A DNA stretch of 64,000 bases from Amylostereum areolatum (lineage: Eukaryota; Basidiomycota; Agaricomycetes; Russulales; Stereaceae), in assembly GCA_012932865.1 (NCBI GenBank), contig SAXG01000005.1, forward strand, positions 1,109,121 through 1,173,120, read 5' to 3'. Below, piece after piece: positions 1-12,104 of this stretch (positions are counted from its first letter, which is position 1; every line of letters begins with the position of its first letter). The position numbers were made by a program, and so were the translations under genes. Below the pieces are notes generated by a model. The model did no database searches. It was not told the DNA's origin and was given only the letters and a program-made list of their open reading frames with translations.

Positions 1-1868
1 TCGCGGACATGAAAGAGAGAGACTGGCGGATATTCCGTGAAGATTTCAGTATTGCAGCTCGAGGTTTGTTTGTTAGCTTAATCCCTTCCAACGTCAGCTA
101 ACGGGCCACCAGGCGGCAATATCCCTCATCCTCTACGGTCGTGGGAGGAATCCTCCATACCGCAGCAGATATTGGGTATTATTGACACGATTGGCTACAA
201 AGACCCGTCTCCCATTCAGCGTCAGGCTATTCCCATTGGCCTGCAAAACCGCGACATCATCGGTATCGCAGAAACAGGTATGCCCATGTCCCTTTTTCGT
301 TCTTCTTCTCGTTGGGCCTCACATGAGAACCTAGGTTCCGGAAAGACCGCCGCCTTCGTCATCCCGATGTTATCTTTCATTTCCAGCCTCCCCTCCTTCA
401 CCGACGAAAACAGGCATCTGGGGCCCTATGCTCTTATTCTTGCTCCAACTCGTGAACTGGCGCAGCAGATCGAATCTGAGGCCAGGAAGTTCGCACAACC
501 AGCTTGGTTTCCGCTGTGTTTCGATAGTCGGAGGAGTGCGTACTCGCGCCTTGTCTACGCTTGTCCTTGCTGACATCTTTTCTAGAGAGCGGTGGAGGAA
601 CAGCAGTTCAACTTGAGGGAAGGCGCAGAGATCATCATCGCCACTCCAGGTCGGTTGAAAGACGTCCTTGAACGCCATGTTCTCGTGCTTTCACAATGCC
701 GTTACGTCGTCATGGATGAGGCCTGACCGAATGGTTCACCTCGGCTTCGAGACTGATCTGACGTTCATTTTGGACAAGCTCCCAAGCGAAACCATGGAGG
801 GCGAAGATCAGTCTGAGCACATGGATGTCGACGGGGAGACAATGGTGAAGAAGGGCCGGACTCGCGTGACGACACTGTTCTCCGCCACGATGCCTGCTGC
901 TGTTGAACGCCTGGCGAGGAAATACTTGAAGCGGACCGGCCATCATCACCATCGGTGAGGCTGGAAGGGCTGTGGACACAGTCGAGCAGCGCGTCGAATT
1001 TGTGCTTGGCGAAGAAAAGAAAAAGTACGTCTTGACGACCTTGCAAGTCCTAGTGTGACTAACATCATCTGCTCCTCAGACAACGACTCCTCGAAATCCT
1101 CAACAGCGGACAATTCCAGTCCCCGATCATCGTGTTTGTGAACCAGAAGAAGACCGCTGACCAGGTTGCAAAAGACCTATCTCGTGCAGGCGTATGTTGG
1201 TCGTTTGTGCTCATGCGCATTTGTTGACGTATCATCTAGTGGAACGCCTCCACCTTGCACTCCGGGAAGAATCAAGAACAGCGAGAAGCGGCCTTACAGC
1301 AGCTGCGCACAGGCGAGGCGGATATCTTGGTCGCGACCGACTTGGCTGGCCGTGGTATCGATGTGCAGGACGTCTCCCTTGTTATCAACTTCCAGATGGC
1401 GAACACCATAGAGGCCTACGTCCACCGCATCGGTGCGTCGCCTCGCTTCTCTTCCACGATTGAATAGTCTGACGCGCTCGTTCCCTTCCTACCCAGGTCG
1501 TACTGGGCGTGCTGGCAAGCTAGGCACGGCAATCACGTTCTTGACGAACGATGACGACGAAGTCATGTATGTCCCTTCCTCTTTCGACTTTCCCGCAAAC
1601 TTTGTCCCTTCTTCCCGCCCTTATCCCTTCCCGATCGTGGAACTGACGTTGTTTTTCTCCCCCCTCCGCAGGTACGATCTAAAACAAGGTGCGACTGCTT
1701 CGCGTCCGTCCGGGAACGCGTCGTTGTGTACTGACGCCGCGGTTCGCGACAGAGATATCCAAGAGCCCCGTTTCAAAGGTGCCGCCCGAGCTCGCGCGCC
1801 ACGAGTCAGCCCAGCACAAGGTTTCGAGGGAGATGAAGCGGAAGCGGGACGCGGACGATCTAGGCTGA
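1..1868 (+). CDS. PRP28: DEAD-box RNA helicase Prp28 (U5 snRNP), 3' part
   Basis: Spliceosomal DEAD-box ATPase; in this family it displaces U1 snRNA from the 5' splice site as the tri-snRNP joins. The first exon ([13 protein letters not shown] region) precedes the PRP28-type N-terminal linker ([14 protein letters not shown]), then the Q motif ([13 protein letters not shown]), Walker A AETGSGKT split by the 278-334 intron, [24 protein letters not shown], the SAT motif, and C-terminal motifs [13 protein letters not shown] and HRIGRTGRAG. The protein ends [10 protein letters not shown] at a TGA at 1866-1868. Introns are visible at 64-112, 278-334, about 531-589, 1025-1079, 1192-1239 and three more before the end. 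The 5' end lies outside the window. The frame breaks three times (near 502, 724 and 935), each repaired by removing one base; the 724 break falls inside the DEAD motif. Identity is secure. Whether the locus is intact depends on those bases. Confidence 0.93.
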
Positions 1869-4800
1869 GTAGCGGGTTCGGGGTCTTGCGATTGTTGTAT
1901 GCGCGGCGTGTGGACAGTGGGTGCAGTGCCATTGTATGTGAGTTCAGAATTGGAGATTATGACCTGCATTGGATGGACAAGGTGCCTCTACGACCCTGTC
2001 GCCGCGTGGTGATCGATGATGGGTCTGCTCGATACCCAATTTTTCTTGATATGGTGGGTGGGTGGTGCGCTCACATCTTGGCTATCAGTCTGAAGGTGGG
2101 ATGATATCTTTACTTCCGTGCTGCTGTGATATCTCACTGACCAGTCCAGGACACACCGGCGTCGTTCCTGACACTGTCGAGGATGGGTGAGTGGTTGCGA
2201 AGCCCACCGACACCGACCAGTGTGTAATGTGTAAGGCGGATCGACGTCTGCCAATGTCTGCCGAGCCGCATCGGCCGACCACGGACTTCCGATTTGACTC
2301 GGATTTTATGTACGATGAGTGACACTTTCATTTTCGCCTCGGCCTGGAAGCCGGAGGACTTCGAACGTCTATCGCCACCGCGCGCTCAGGCGCGCTCCCG
2401 CGAATCGCGATGGGCTTGCTAATAAGAATGTAGGATGGGAAGGCCGATCTGGGGCCGAACCGTCCCTCCTTTGGAACGAGTCCCCTCCGTCGGCGTCGGT
2501 CCAGGGCGGTCGAACGGTGGTTGCCAACGCGCAAATGGTACGCACCGCGTAAGTACTTACGGTCACCGCGGCGCGGCGCTCAGCCCAGCATCAACGTTCG
2601 TTCAACGGCGAGCATGGGACCTTGGCCGGCTGCGCGATGTTCATGGGTCCATCAGACGCGTTCGAGAAAAAAAAATGCAATTTTAATCTTCCTTCCGTCA
2701 GCGTGGGTCCGCGCCCTCCGAAGAGTCGAATGCCGAATGTCTCACTCGACCCTTTCCGATGTTTCTCCCCCTGAGACAGCATCCGACCTTAGCAAGTGGA
2801 CTTGATGGAATGCGCATCGGCGGGTCAAATTCGATGTATGCACGCGGGGCAGCTCAGAGAGTGCGCGTCGGTTTATCAGGAGACAGACGCGTGCTTGACT
2901 TGTGGAATTCTGATTGAGCTTTGGGATCAATATGATATGGATGAGGGGGGGGGGGTATTTCTTTCTCGACTGGACGGGCCGATCACGCGGCGAGAACTCA
3001 GATACAGAAGGTTTGAAGCGGGCGGGCGACGTGCGGCGAGTGTGCGTTTTTTGGAACATCGGGGGTGAGGCTGATGCGCATGGCGAAGACGACGCCGCAC
3101 TGCATTGCACGTTCGCATAGTCACATACAGTGACCCAAACGTACGTACGAAACATGGTGCGCGAACGACCTAGGTGAGCATTGTTTACGTCCTCCACTCC
3201 CAGCCTTCCATCCAGGCTGCGATATTCGAAACGCGGAGCCCGTTGCGCGCCGTAAGCAAACGGTTTAGCGCGTTTGCGCGATGTTGATTGAGCCACTCGA
3301 TCGCGCGAGGAAGGGAAACCCTTGCGCCTCGTTCGAGGGCATTATATGGTTTGGAGTCCGGTGACCACCCCCGACTTGCTGCTGCTTTCAAATCGAGGTG
3401 CGGGAGGAGCCAAGAGACGGCGTAGCGGCTTCGGGGTGACTTTGGAGAGGCTATATATACTGGCAACGGCGTCATCGAGACATGGCTTCTCCCGCGCAAT
3501 GAGTTAGGAGTCCAGACCGGCAGCGGGAAGGGAAGGGGAGGGATGTCGGCTGTCCGAGATCGGTGACCGTAGGGCGATTCGAGCACGGTAGGGCAATAGG
3601 AATGGGAGGCCGAGGGCTGGAGAGCGGGCTCGGCAGACGCTCGGCTGCAGGGGCGTGGTGCAGAGGGGACCTGGATGACCCGCCGGGCGCACGCGGTTCG
3701 TTCCCTGGAAGTAGGCAGCCTATAAGCACACAAGACGGGCGGAACGTGATTTGGAGAGTTGTGGAGGAGGGGTTGAGGGCGATAATGGAGGTCATCGTGA
3801 ACGCGTAAGGGCGGAGGAAGGGCTCCGCTGGGGCGTGAGATGTGATAAGCATGAGAGATTGTTGGTACCGGCGGTTAGCAGAGTGGGTTTCGAATGGGAA
3901 TGGAGGGCCTGGAGGTTGGTGAGGGGAAGGGGAGATGCGCGGATGGAGGGCTGTCTTGTGATGAGTTGCGGTTGACGGTATGTGGGAATAAGGCGAGGGA
4001 GGGTGATGGTGCATCCGGCAGGGTTACGTTGACGATAGGTGTGCGTCGAGGCAGCGATGAGGGCGTCGAACTGCGTCGAACGGCTCAACGGAGGTCGAGT
4101 GACGTGGGCAACCTTGGGAAAACACGAGGCAAACACACGCGAACACGTTACGAAGGACGCGTGCTTGATATGCATGCTTGATATATATGGACGAACGTTC
4201 GAGGGTCCTGGAACGGGCGGGGCCAAGGGTGAACGAAGTGAGAGGGTGAGAGGGTGTTGATGTAGGAAGAAAAGCGGGGAAGAAGGAGGCTATCACCGTG
4301 TGGATTTGGAACGGGTGGGGTGATCCCCCGCACGGAATGTGGCCACCTCGTTGTGGGGTAAACGCGGAATGCACAGGTAGACGTAAGATGCGGTTCCGAG
4401 GCGAGCGGGATGTGAGCGGGAGGGAGCAGTGCCGCGAATAGACGCTGATTGAGTTTGAAGAAAAGCAAGGCGAGCGCGCGCGGGCGGAGGGAGAACGATC
4501 GTACCCTGGAAAAGGGAAGAAAAGTGGATGACGAAAGGATGGAGTGGGAGGCGGTGGCGGCAGAGGTTACATAGAGAGGGTGGGGGATAGAGCGTATGAG
4601 GCGGAGGCGTTTCGCGTCGAACACCCGACATGAACGAATTATTTCATGCATGAGAGGGGCCTCGGGGCGGTCAGGGGGAGGAGCTAAAGATAGGATGCGA
4701 AGAAGGATGGCGAACGATCAACAGACTGGGAGGGGCGGAGCCACTCGAGGTGCAGCCGTGGTGGTGGGCAAGTACGTTGACCGTTCTGAGGGACTGGGAC

Positions 4801-5091
4801 GGGCAGCAGAGGCGTAGTGGGAACTTGGAAAAAAGGAGGAGGAGAAGGAAAAGGAAGAGGAAGTTCCGGGGAGACGGCGAGCGGAGAGATGACGTGATGC
4901 CCGATTGGAGCATATCCCGATATGATCTCGTGGCGGACCGACGCACCGTCATTGGTCAGCCGGCGGTCATCCGGGAGTCGGCCGGGAGAATGTCACTGGC
5001 CGACCTTGCTTTCCTCTCCTGTCCTTTCCTCTCCTCTCCTCGTTCTCCTCCTCCTCCTTCCCACTCACTTCTTCCGTCGATTTCATCCGCC
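1869..5091. other. Gene-poor region of 3.2 kb
   Basis: No protein I recognise is encoded here on either strand. Several long open frames exist, mostly minus strand between 3185 and 4650, but they are Pro/Ser/His-rich, overlap each other in several frames and show no convincing splice pattern, as expected for GC-rich non-coding DNA. Visible landmarks are a G run at about 2945-2954 and AT-rich TATA-like patches near 3451 (ctatatatac) and 4185 (gatatatatgg). The right end holds the promoter and 5' UTR of the kinase gene, which is CT-rich from about 5010. An unannotated non-coding RNA or poorly conserved gene cannot be excluded. Confidence 0.5.
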
Positions 5092-7879
5092 ATGTTGTCC
5101 GCTCGCCCGATGCAGCCCGTGGTCATCGCGCAGGACTTGCCTCAGGATGATGGAGCCCGTGATTCTGCGCACGTACGTGCCTCGTAGCAGTTTCCTTTTC
5201 TCCACTCTCCTCTCATCCCACTCCAACAGTCGCCCAAATCCTCCCACCGCTCGTCCAATTTCCTCTCCCCCAAACGTCCCTCAGATCCAGATTCAGGCGC
5301 GACTTCCCCTCGCAGAGGATTCCGTTCTCGCTCCATTTCCTTCCTCTCCGGCACCGCTCACACCGCCCCTACCACCCCCGCCCGCTCTCCCATGCCCTCC
5401 TCGCCTCCCAGTCCACAGCACGAGCAGCCCGCACCAGCCACCATTAGAGCAGGAAAGCTGACTCACGGGCCTCTTCACGAGCTCAAACGCTTCCTGAACC
5501 ACCACATACCCCATCACCACCACCATCCTCATCCTCATAGCAATCACCACCACCACCTTCACCCACAACATCTCGCCCCAATCTGATCTCAATCCTTCTT
5601 CCTCTACCATCGACGTCACCGACACCCTCCACACTCCCCAAGACCCCCACCTCCTCCCTCAAGATCAACTCCGTGGCTCCCACTTTGACACCATCCGCGT
5701 CCTCCCCGACGACCCTTCCCAATCCTCCCCACATCCCTCCGCTTCCCCCACCCCTCCCCGCTCTCGCTCCACAGACGGTGACCATAAACCCTCCAAAGAT
5801 TCAAAACTTGCCTCCATCATTCGCCGCAAAGACGGAAGCCCTGCCAAGCGCCGCCAAACCCCATCCCCTTCCCCTTCCTCCCACCACAGATCCCACTCCC
5901 CCGCCTCCGACAACGCTTCCGCTACCGCCACCCTTCACCGTCTTGCCCCTTCCTCCAGAGCCGCCTCCATTTTCCACCAGAACGGTCATCCCATCACCTC
6001 TCTCTCAGAGGCAACTCAGGCTCATCTCGCCAAGAAGTATGGAAAGTGGGGTCGCATCCTTGGTTCGGGCGCGGGCGGCACCGTGCGCCTCATCAAGGCT
6101 AGCCACAAGAATGGTGGTCACGTCTTCGCTGTCAAAGAATTCCGCCCCAAGCGCACCGGCGAGAGCGAGAAGGACTATCAGAAGAAGGTCACTGCCGAGT
6201 TCTGCGTCGGCTCCACTCTGAAACATCCCAACATCATCGAGACCGTCGACATTGTCTGCGACCACGGTCATTATTACGAGGTGAGCTCTCCCGCTTCCTG
6301 GCCTCTTGCGCGTCCTCACCGACGCGCTCGGCCTAGGTGATGGAGTATGCCCCCTACGACCTCTTCAGCGTCGTCATGTCCGGAAAGATGTGTCGTCCCG
6401 AGATCTATTGCGTCTTCCGCCAAATATGCGAAGGCGTCGAGTACTTGCATAGCATGGGGCTCGCCCACCGCGACCTCAAGCTAGACAACTGTGTCATGAC
6501 CACCTCCAACATCGTTAAACTCATCGACTTTGGCACCGCCACCGTCTTCCATTATCCCGGCAAGGCCCCTGTCAAGGCCTCGGGCGTCGTCGGTTCTGAC
6601 CCCTACCTCGCCCCCGAGGTCCTCAGCCAAGACGAGTACGACCCGCGCAAAACAGACGTTTGGAGCGTCGCCGTCATCTTCGTGTGCATGCTTCTCCGAC
6701 GCTTTCCTTGGAAGATCCCCGACCCCAAGACCGATCCCAGCTTCCGTGCCTTTGTCAACTCGCATCCCGAGCTTACGACCAAGCCAGAACCCAAGAAGCG
6801 CATCGAAGCTCCATCAGAACCTTCGCCGCCGGTCAACGCCCTCTTGGGTATGCACGCTCCCCCACCCCCAGAAGCCCGCTCCGAGAGCAACGGGACTGCC
6901 TCCACGGACGGGGCTTCGAGCGTGTTCGATGCACGGTCCGTGGCCACGTCTGTGTCCGACCCAACCGAGGATGCGTCCTCGACGCGCACTTCCTCGTCCG
7001 GCGGTTCGGCAGACGACTTTGGCACGTTGTTGTCCTCGCCCCGCATGACCACACATTCGACGGCGACGCTTCCTGTCGTCGGCGGTCTGCATCGCACCGA
7101 AAGCCCGTCTGAAATGGGTCGCGAGCGTGACATGGACCCGTCCGTGCAAATCTTTGCCCGCCCTGGCACCTCCACCGAGTCACTGCCACTCAGCTCCTCG
7201 GTCTTCAAATCCTTCCACGGTGACGGTTCGCATTCGCCGCGGACACCGAGACCCATCGACGGAGACGACGTGCGCACACCGCGCATGCGGATGGCGACCT
7301 TCCACGGCACCCCTTCATTGTCGCCCATGGACGCGCTCGAAGACGACTCCCCCAAGACCCACAGACCTGGCGAAGCCAGTGTGTCACGATCACCTCCCGC
7401 TGAGGAGAAGAAGGACTGAACCTAAGCTGGAGGTCAGAGAGGTGAAGAAGGAAGAGGCCCCGAAGCGGACCACCCGTCGTCCCCGCGCCGACAGTACCGC
7501 GAGCGTCGCGACGTTCCACGGTGGGGTGGGCGGCGCCGAGTCAATCTTCCGTCTCCTGCCTCGAGAGACGCGCCCGGCCTTGCGCAGAATGCTGCATGTC
7601 GCGCCCGAGGCGCGTTGCACGCTCACCGATCTGCTCAAGGGGCGCGGGAAGACGTCCGGACTCCTGTGTGGGTGCGTCGGCATCAACGGTGCGGGAGGCG
7701 TGGACACACCCCCGGGTGTGTGCGAGGATCACGAGATCGCGCCTGAAGAGGAGGACGACGGGGACGAGTGGTTGAAGAGCATCAGATCATGTAGCCATCT
7801 CGCTCCTGGCGAGACTCCCGCGCACGTCCACATCAAAGTCGCGGTCGACGAGAAACCTGGGAAGCGCCGGTTCTTTTAG
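5092..7879 (+). CDS. HAL4: SAT4/HAL4-family serine/threonine protein kinase
   Basis: Fungal kinase of the HAL4(SAT4)/HAL5 group, which in yeast stabilises plasma-membrane K+ and nutrient transporters. Start ATG 5092 ([17 protein letters not shown]), then an intron 5173-5229. A disordered Ser/Pro-rich N-terminus contains [17 protein letters not shown] followed by a very His-rich tract (about 5491-5577). The kinase domain begins about 6040 ([18 protein letters not shown], lysine in FAVKEFRPK), crosses an intron 6281-6336, and has [13 protein letters not shown] and [11 protein letters not shown] 200-residue Ser/Thr/Pro insert splits the catalytic domain from its C-terminal part ([56 protein letters not shown]), a split pattern I associate with this family. 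The frame breaks near 5584 and 7411; each needs one base removed, so without correction three separate ORFs appear. Confidence 0.9.
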
Positions 7880-8780
7880 CGTGCGCTGGGCGTCGCGCAG
7901 GGACGCGCGCGGTGGACTGTCGCCCATGGACGGCAGTATGCTGCGAGGACGGACGACGGGTGTGCATACATTTTTACGTTTCTGTTTCGATGGCGGAAGT
8001 CTAGAGAGAAAAGTGACTTTTTTCCGTTTTATATTCGAGGGGCGCCCCACATTCCTTTGCGTTTCTCGCAACCACCTTCGCCATCTCGCATCCGCATTCT
8101 TGTTCATTAATCATTCCTGGCCCCCCGTCGTTCGTCTTGCGTCTCTCTTGTCCTATATGTTTTTTGTTTCCTTTTTTTCCTTTTTACCGAGTGCCATCTA
8201 AGTACCGCTATCTATTATATACTGCTAGAAAGAGGTCACCACTGTAATTTTTACATCCCCCGTGCTACATCTACGAGTACATCACGCACGCGCACACACA
8301 GAAGCCAAATACATACACAAAGGACTACAGCCTCTTTCTTCAGGGTTTGAGTTTGAGTGAAGGAGCGGGGATCCCGATGTACGAGGGTTGACTCCATCGA
8401 TGTGGGCGAATGTCACCGCCGGAACGGGCGGCCATAGCGAGCGACTTGGCTTGCGCCAGGAAGCTCGTTTGAAGGCTGGACAGGGCGCTAGCTCATCGGG
8501 AACTCGACGTACTGAAGTGTCAAACTCCAATGATATGTATCATTCATTGTATGGCTTCTAGCAAGTCGCGTTCGCCGTCTTTGTTGACGTGACCCCCAAG
8601 GCAAAGCGTTGTTCATCCATTGAGTACCGATCGACGTCATGCCATACTCTGCCAGCCGATGTCGCAGACGGAAATAATCTATACAGCAACGAAGCTAGCA
8701 TACACGGAGATACCTACAGCTCCTCCCTCCTACCCGTCCTGCGTCCAGGCGGGGCCTTCTTCCCTTTTGCTGCCATGCCC
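7880..8780. other. Convergent 3' region between kinase and OS-9 genes
   Basis: About 0.9 kb between two convergent coding ends. It is T-rich around 7960-8170, typical of fungal 3' UTR and polyadenylation sequence. No further gene is supported. The segment 8714-8780 may encode the true C-terminus of the OS-9 protein (see that entry). Confidence 0.5.
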
Positions 8781-10802
8781 TTACCCCCGTTCTTCTTTTG
8801 CGTCCTTGTCCTCGCGCTCCTTGTCGCCCTTTTTCAAGAATTGCTTCTCCTCGCGCACGTCGTACCCCGCCGCGCGCAGGACCTCCGTCAGCGCCGCCGT
8901 ATCCTGGAACATGCCGTCCTCGCCAATGTTCAAGTCCAAGTCGAGGTCCCCGACGTCGAGGTCGAGATCCAGCTCGCTCACGATTTCGATCACCATCTCG
9001 CCGTCCTCGCCGTCTTCGACCGTGACCTCGCCCGCGGAGCCCAACCCGGCCTTTTTCAGCATCTTTTCGATCGCTTGGCGGAGAGCGTTGGGGACGTCGG
9101 CCGCAGGCGCGGCCTCTGGAGGGGCTTCTTTCGAAACCTTGTCCGCGGCGGCGACGGCGGGCGCGTCGACGGGAGGGGGGGGCTGCGCCGTGCCGTCGAG
9201 TGGTGGGCTGCGCGGGCGGTGGATGGGTTGATCAGCTTCGGGTAACGTGCCGTCTGCGGTGGCCAGCCCGACGGCGTCGACGATGTGACGGCAACGGATC
9301 GGCACCTCTTCCCGACGGTCGAGTCGGGACTTGAAGCCGGGCTCACCGCAGAGACGGGGCGTGTTCACGACGAGGACGTAGTGACACGTCCTGGTCTCCT
9401 TGACGAACAGGATGCTGTCCGTGGTCGTCATCGAGCAGTGGAACTGGACGATAAGCAGGAAAGCACGGGACAAGTGAGCACAAGCCCAGAGAAGCGCAGA
9501 AGGATCGATATAGAGTCATTGCATGAGGGACGAGAAAAAATCGCGCTCGATAGACGGAACAGAGAAAAAATCCGGCCAGCCGCGCGACGGCGACTGGCTT
9601 GGGGAAGGTAAAGAAAAGATGAAAGGCGGAGAAGTTGAAGTAGGGAAAAAGGGGGTGACAATGTGGGACCGGTGACGAATAAAACGCACCTGAACTTCGG
9701 TTTCTCTCCGACGGCCCGTCTTGTCACACACTGTGCCGTCCCCCCATCGTTGGACAAGGTAGCGCGAGCTCGATCCTCGCGCAAGCTCAACGCTCGCAGC
9801 AAGGGCGGACTGTTCTGCGAGGGCGACGTCGCCAGTGACGCCGTCGGGGACAGGGGGAGCTCTGCCGAGATCGTAGGCCTCCCACTAAGGATGAACGGGT
9901 CGGATATTATTATGCCTGCAGAGAATTTCCCATGGTGATGCGAGCAGATGGGGTGACACACCTCTGGGTCTTCTTCGATCTGGAAGCCGCCTGCGCGTGA
10001 CGGGTGGGTCGTAATATAGTCGGGCGCGGCGAAGCAGGGAAGACAGGGCGAAGGCGGGTGCGAATAGCATATCGTAAGTGGACCTGTGCACTGGGACAGT
10101 GTCCGCGAGCTTACCTCCCGCGCGGGGATCAACGCGAATCATCTCGCGGAACTGGCGAACATGAGAATTGTGGCAGTAGGAGTACGTGAACCAGCCTTGT
10201 CGGTGCTAGCCAGGGCTGTGAGACGGGCACAAGCGCGGCAAGGAGAGATATGAGCGCACAAAAATACACGAGTCGGCGAGAGGCTGGAGAAGGGACCAGC
10301 TGTGAACAGCCGTAACTTCTTGTGATTCTTCGGCAGACGGAGCGGCATGGTACTCTGGTGATGGGGGTATCAAACAGACATAGGAGTTCTTCGGCCCTAG
10401 CTTCATGTGCTCCAGGGTGTACGAGGGATAAGAACCCGAGAACAACCTGCTGTGATGTGGGAGCGCGGGGGGTAAGTAAGTACGCGCTGAAGTGGGACGG
10501 TACACGCCACAGACCTCGTTTTCTGACTGCTGCCCGGCACCAATCTCCTTCCTTGCGCGGGATTCTGGCCATTCTGTGGCCTCCCAAGGCTGGTCGAGGA
10601 ACTCTGCTTCACCGCCGTGCAGACCTTCGCGTATCCATCGTTCTGCAGTCTCGTTGAGGAGGGGGAGACCGTTGAGGTAGGTGACGCGGTATTTAGGAAA
10701 TGCGAAAGGATCCTCCGGGAGGGAATGTAAAGCTGCAGAAGCGGAGGAGAAGAAGAAAATGAGGGAGGAAAGAGAGGGCGGGAGGAGGAGGAGTGGTAGC
10801 AT
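8781..10802 (-). CDS. YOS9: OS-9/YOS9 ER-associated degradation lectin
   Basis: ER-lumen lectin that recognises trimmed mannose on misfolded glycoproteins and hands them to the HRD1 ubiquitin ligase. Start ATG 10802 opens a hydrophobic signal peptide (MLPLLLLPPSLSSLIFFF). Next come FPKYRVTYLNGLP and, after an intron, a segment ending SWSLLQPLADSC. The MRH domain follows across several introns: QGWFTYSYCHN, HVRQFREM, RYLVQRWGDGTVCDKTGR, then FHCSMTTTDSILFVKE, TCHYVLVVNTPRLC. Cysteines and the W-G, Q/R, E and Y residues used for mannose binding are present. The tail is acidic then Lys/Glu-rich. As read, it stops at 8781-8783 (KEERG). Removing one A from the A4 run complementary to 8796-8799 extends the frame to a TAG at 8714-8716 and ends REEL, close to an HDEL-type ER retrieval signal. 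Identity is firm; the exact end is not. Confidence 0.9.
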
Positions 10803-11534
10803 AGAGTCAAACGCAAGTGTAACGAGGCGAGACGGATGCGTGGCTAGCAAGGGGAGACCGACTTGGTGGCGTGGCAAACGGTTCAAACTCCGTGTGATCT
10901 CGATCGGCCAATGTGGTACATCTAACGTACGTACATCTCCATCCAGAAAGTCGTGGGGGAAATACATATATGTCGACGTCCTTTTCCCTTTCTGACGGCG
11001 ACGAGACGACGAGCATCATGTCCGCCGCCGACGCAAGAGGCCAGATTCAAGTCATATGTCGAAGCTTGTTCCCGACGTCGGGCCGTACTTACTCACGGAC
11101 GTATGCACGCACGGCGCACGCACGCACGCACGCCCACTGGCCAATATTCTGGATCCTGAGAACGCCGTGGCTGGATTGACCCTGTGGAAAAGCAAGCTGT
11201 GCCGCCGTGCGCTCGTTCTGGCGAGGAATCGTAACGGGGTCGGAGAGAAAATAGCGGCGTAGTAAGTAGGTGTAGTAGGATGTGTGGGCTGGGTAAATTG
11301 GGGTACAGAAAAGGTATTTTCCAAGTTGACGTGGACGCAAGGTATCCCGTTAATACATAATTACGTATTCGACGCATTTCCAGGGACGAGATGCCAGATA
11401 TAAAGACAATCTGGGCCGAATGCAAGCGAGAAGCCTTTCGTCTCGAAGGGTAGAAATATTCCTCGTCAACTCCGGGCGCATTCCTTCACCTCTTCCTCTT
11501 CGCCCCTTCCCTCCGCCCCGCCCCCATCCTCTTC
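10803..11534. promoter_or_regulatory. Divergent intergenic region, YOS9 / AT-hook gene
   Basis: 732 bp between two start codons on opposite strands, so it must hold both promoters. An acgc-rich stretch is visible at about 11103-11131. I see no convincing TATA box. The last 90 bp before 11535 are CT-rich, typical of a basidiomycete 5' UTR. Confidence 0.5.
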
Positions 11535-12104
11535 ATGTCCGCCTCCCCCGCCCCAGAGGACGTCGACGACCCCTCGAAGGTCATCGACGAAATAGACGAC
11601 GACGATGCCGCGGACGAGGGTTCCGGTACGTCCCCTCAACCTCTCTCCTCCCCACCACGCTCTCCGATCGATGACACGCGTCGGGACCCAGTCCACGGCT
11701 GATCGCCACTTGATCCCTCTTTCTAGGTGCTGCCGCTACATCCGTTCCTGCCGCTACCCCGAAGCGCGGTCGCGGACGTCCCAAGGGCAGTAAGAACAAG
11801 AAAGGCGCGTCTGCCGCGCCCGCGCCCGCCTCCACCAGTGCTCCGGCCACAGGCGAGAAGAGGAAACGAGGTAGGCCCCCCAAGGTACGCGTTTCATCTC
11901 CCTGCTCTCTCCCCTGACCTCTCATGCCGATGCACCCTCCAGCCTAAGGAAGAGGGTGAACCCCCCGTCAAACGCAAGCGGGGCAGGCCACCTAAGAACC
12001 CGAAACCCGCCGACCCATCCGGCGACGACGCCGAGGGCGCGACAAGCGCGCCGGAGGCAAGCACGAAGAAGAAACGGGGCAGACCTCCAAAGTCAGCCTC
12101 TTAG
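11535..12104 (+). CDS. Small protein with four AT-hooks (HMGA-like)
   Basis: Three exons: 11535-11625, 11727-11884 and 11943-12104, joined in frame by GT-AG introns and ending in TAG. The product is about 136 residues: an acidic N-terminus (VDDPSKVIDEIDDDDAADEG) followed by four AT-hook cores, GRGRPKGSK, KRGRPPKPK, KRGRPPKNP and KRGRPPKSA, separated by Ala/Pro/Ser linkers. AT-hooks bind the minor groove of AT-rich DNA, so a nuclear chromatin-architectural role is expected from the family. No other domain is visible and there is no catalytic motif. It is divergently arranged with YOS9 and convergent with BNA4. The number of hooks, not the linkers, is what identifies it, so orthology to a named gene cannot be assigned. 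Confidence 0.88.

Noticed and set aside
480..940. Programmed +1 ribosomal frameshifting in PRP28.
   Set aside because: Three shifts in 450 bases without slippery sites or pseudoknots, and the same kind of shift in a dozen unrelated genes, point to sequence error instead.
3185..4651. Long minus-strand open frames of 140-180 codons.
   Set aside because: They overlap each other in different frames, are rich in Pro/Ser/His/Arg as GC-rich shadow frames are, and show no family motif or consistent splice sites.
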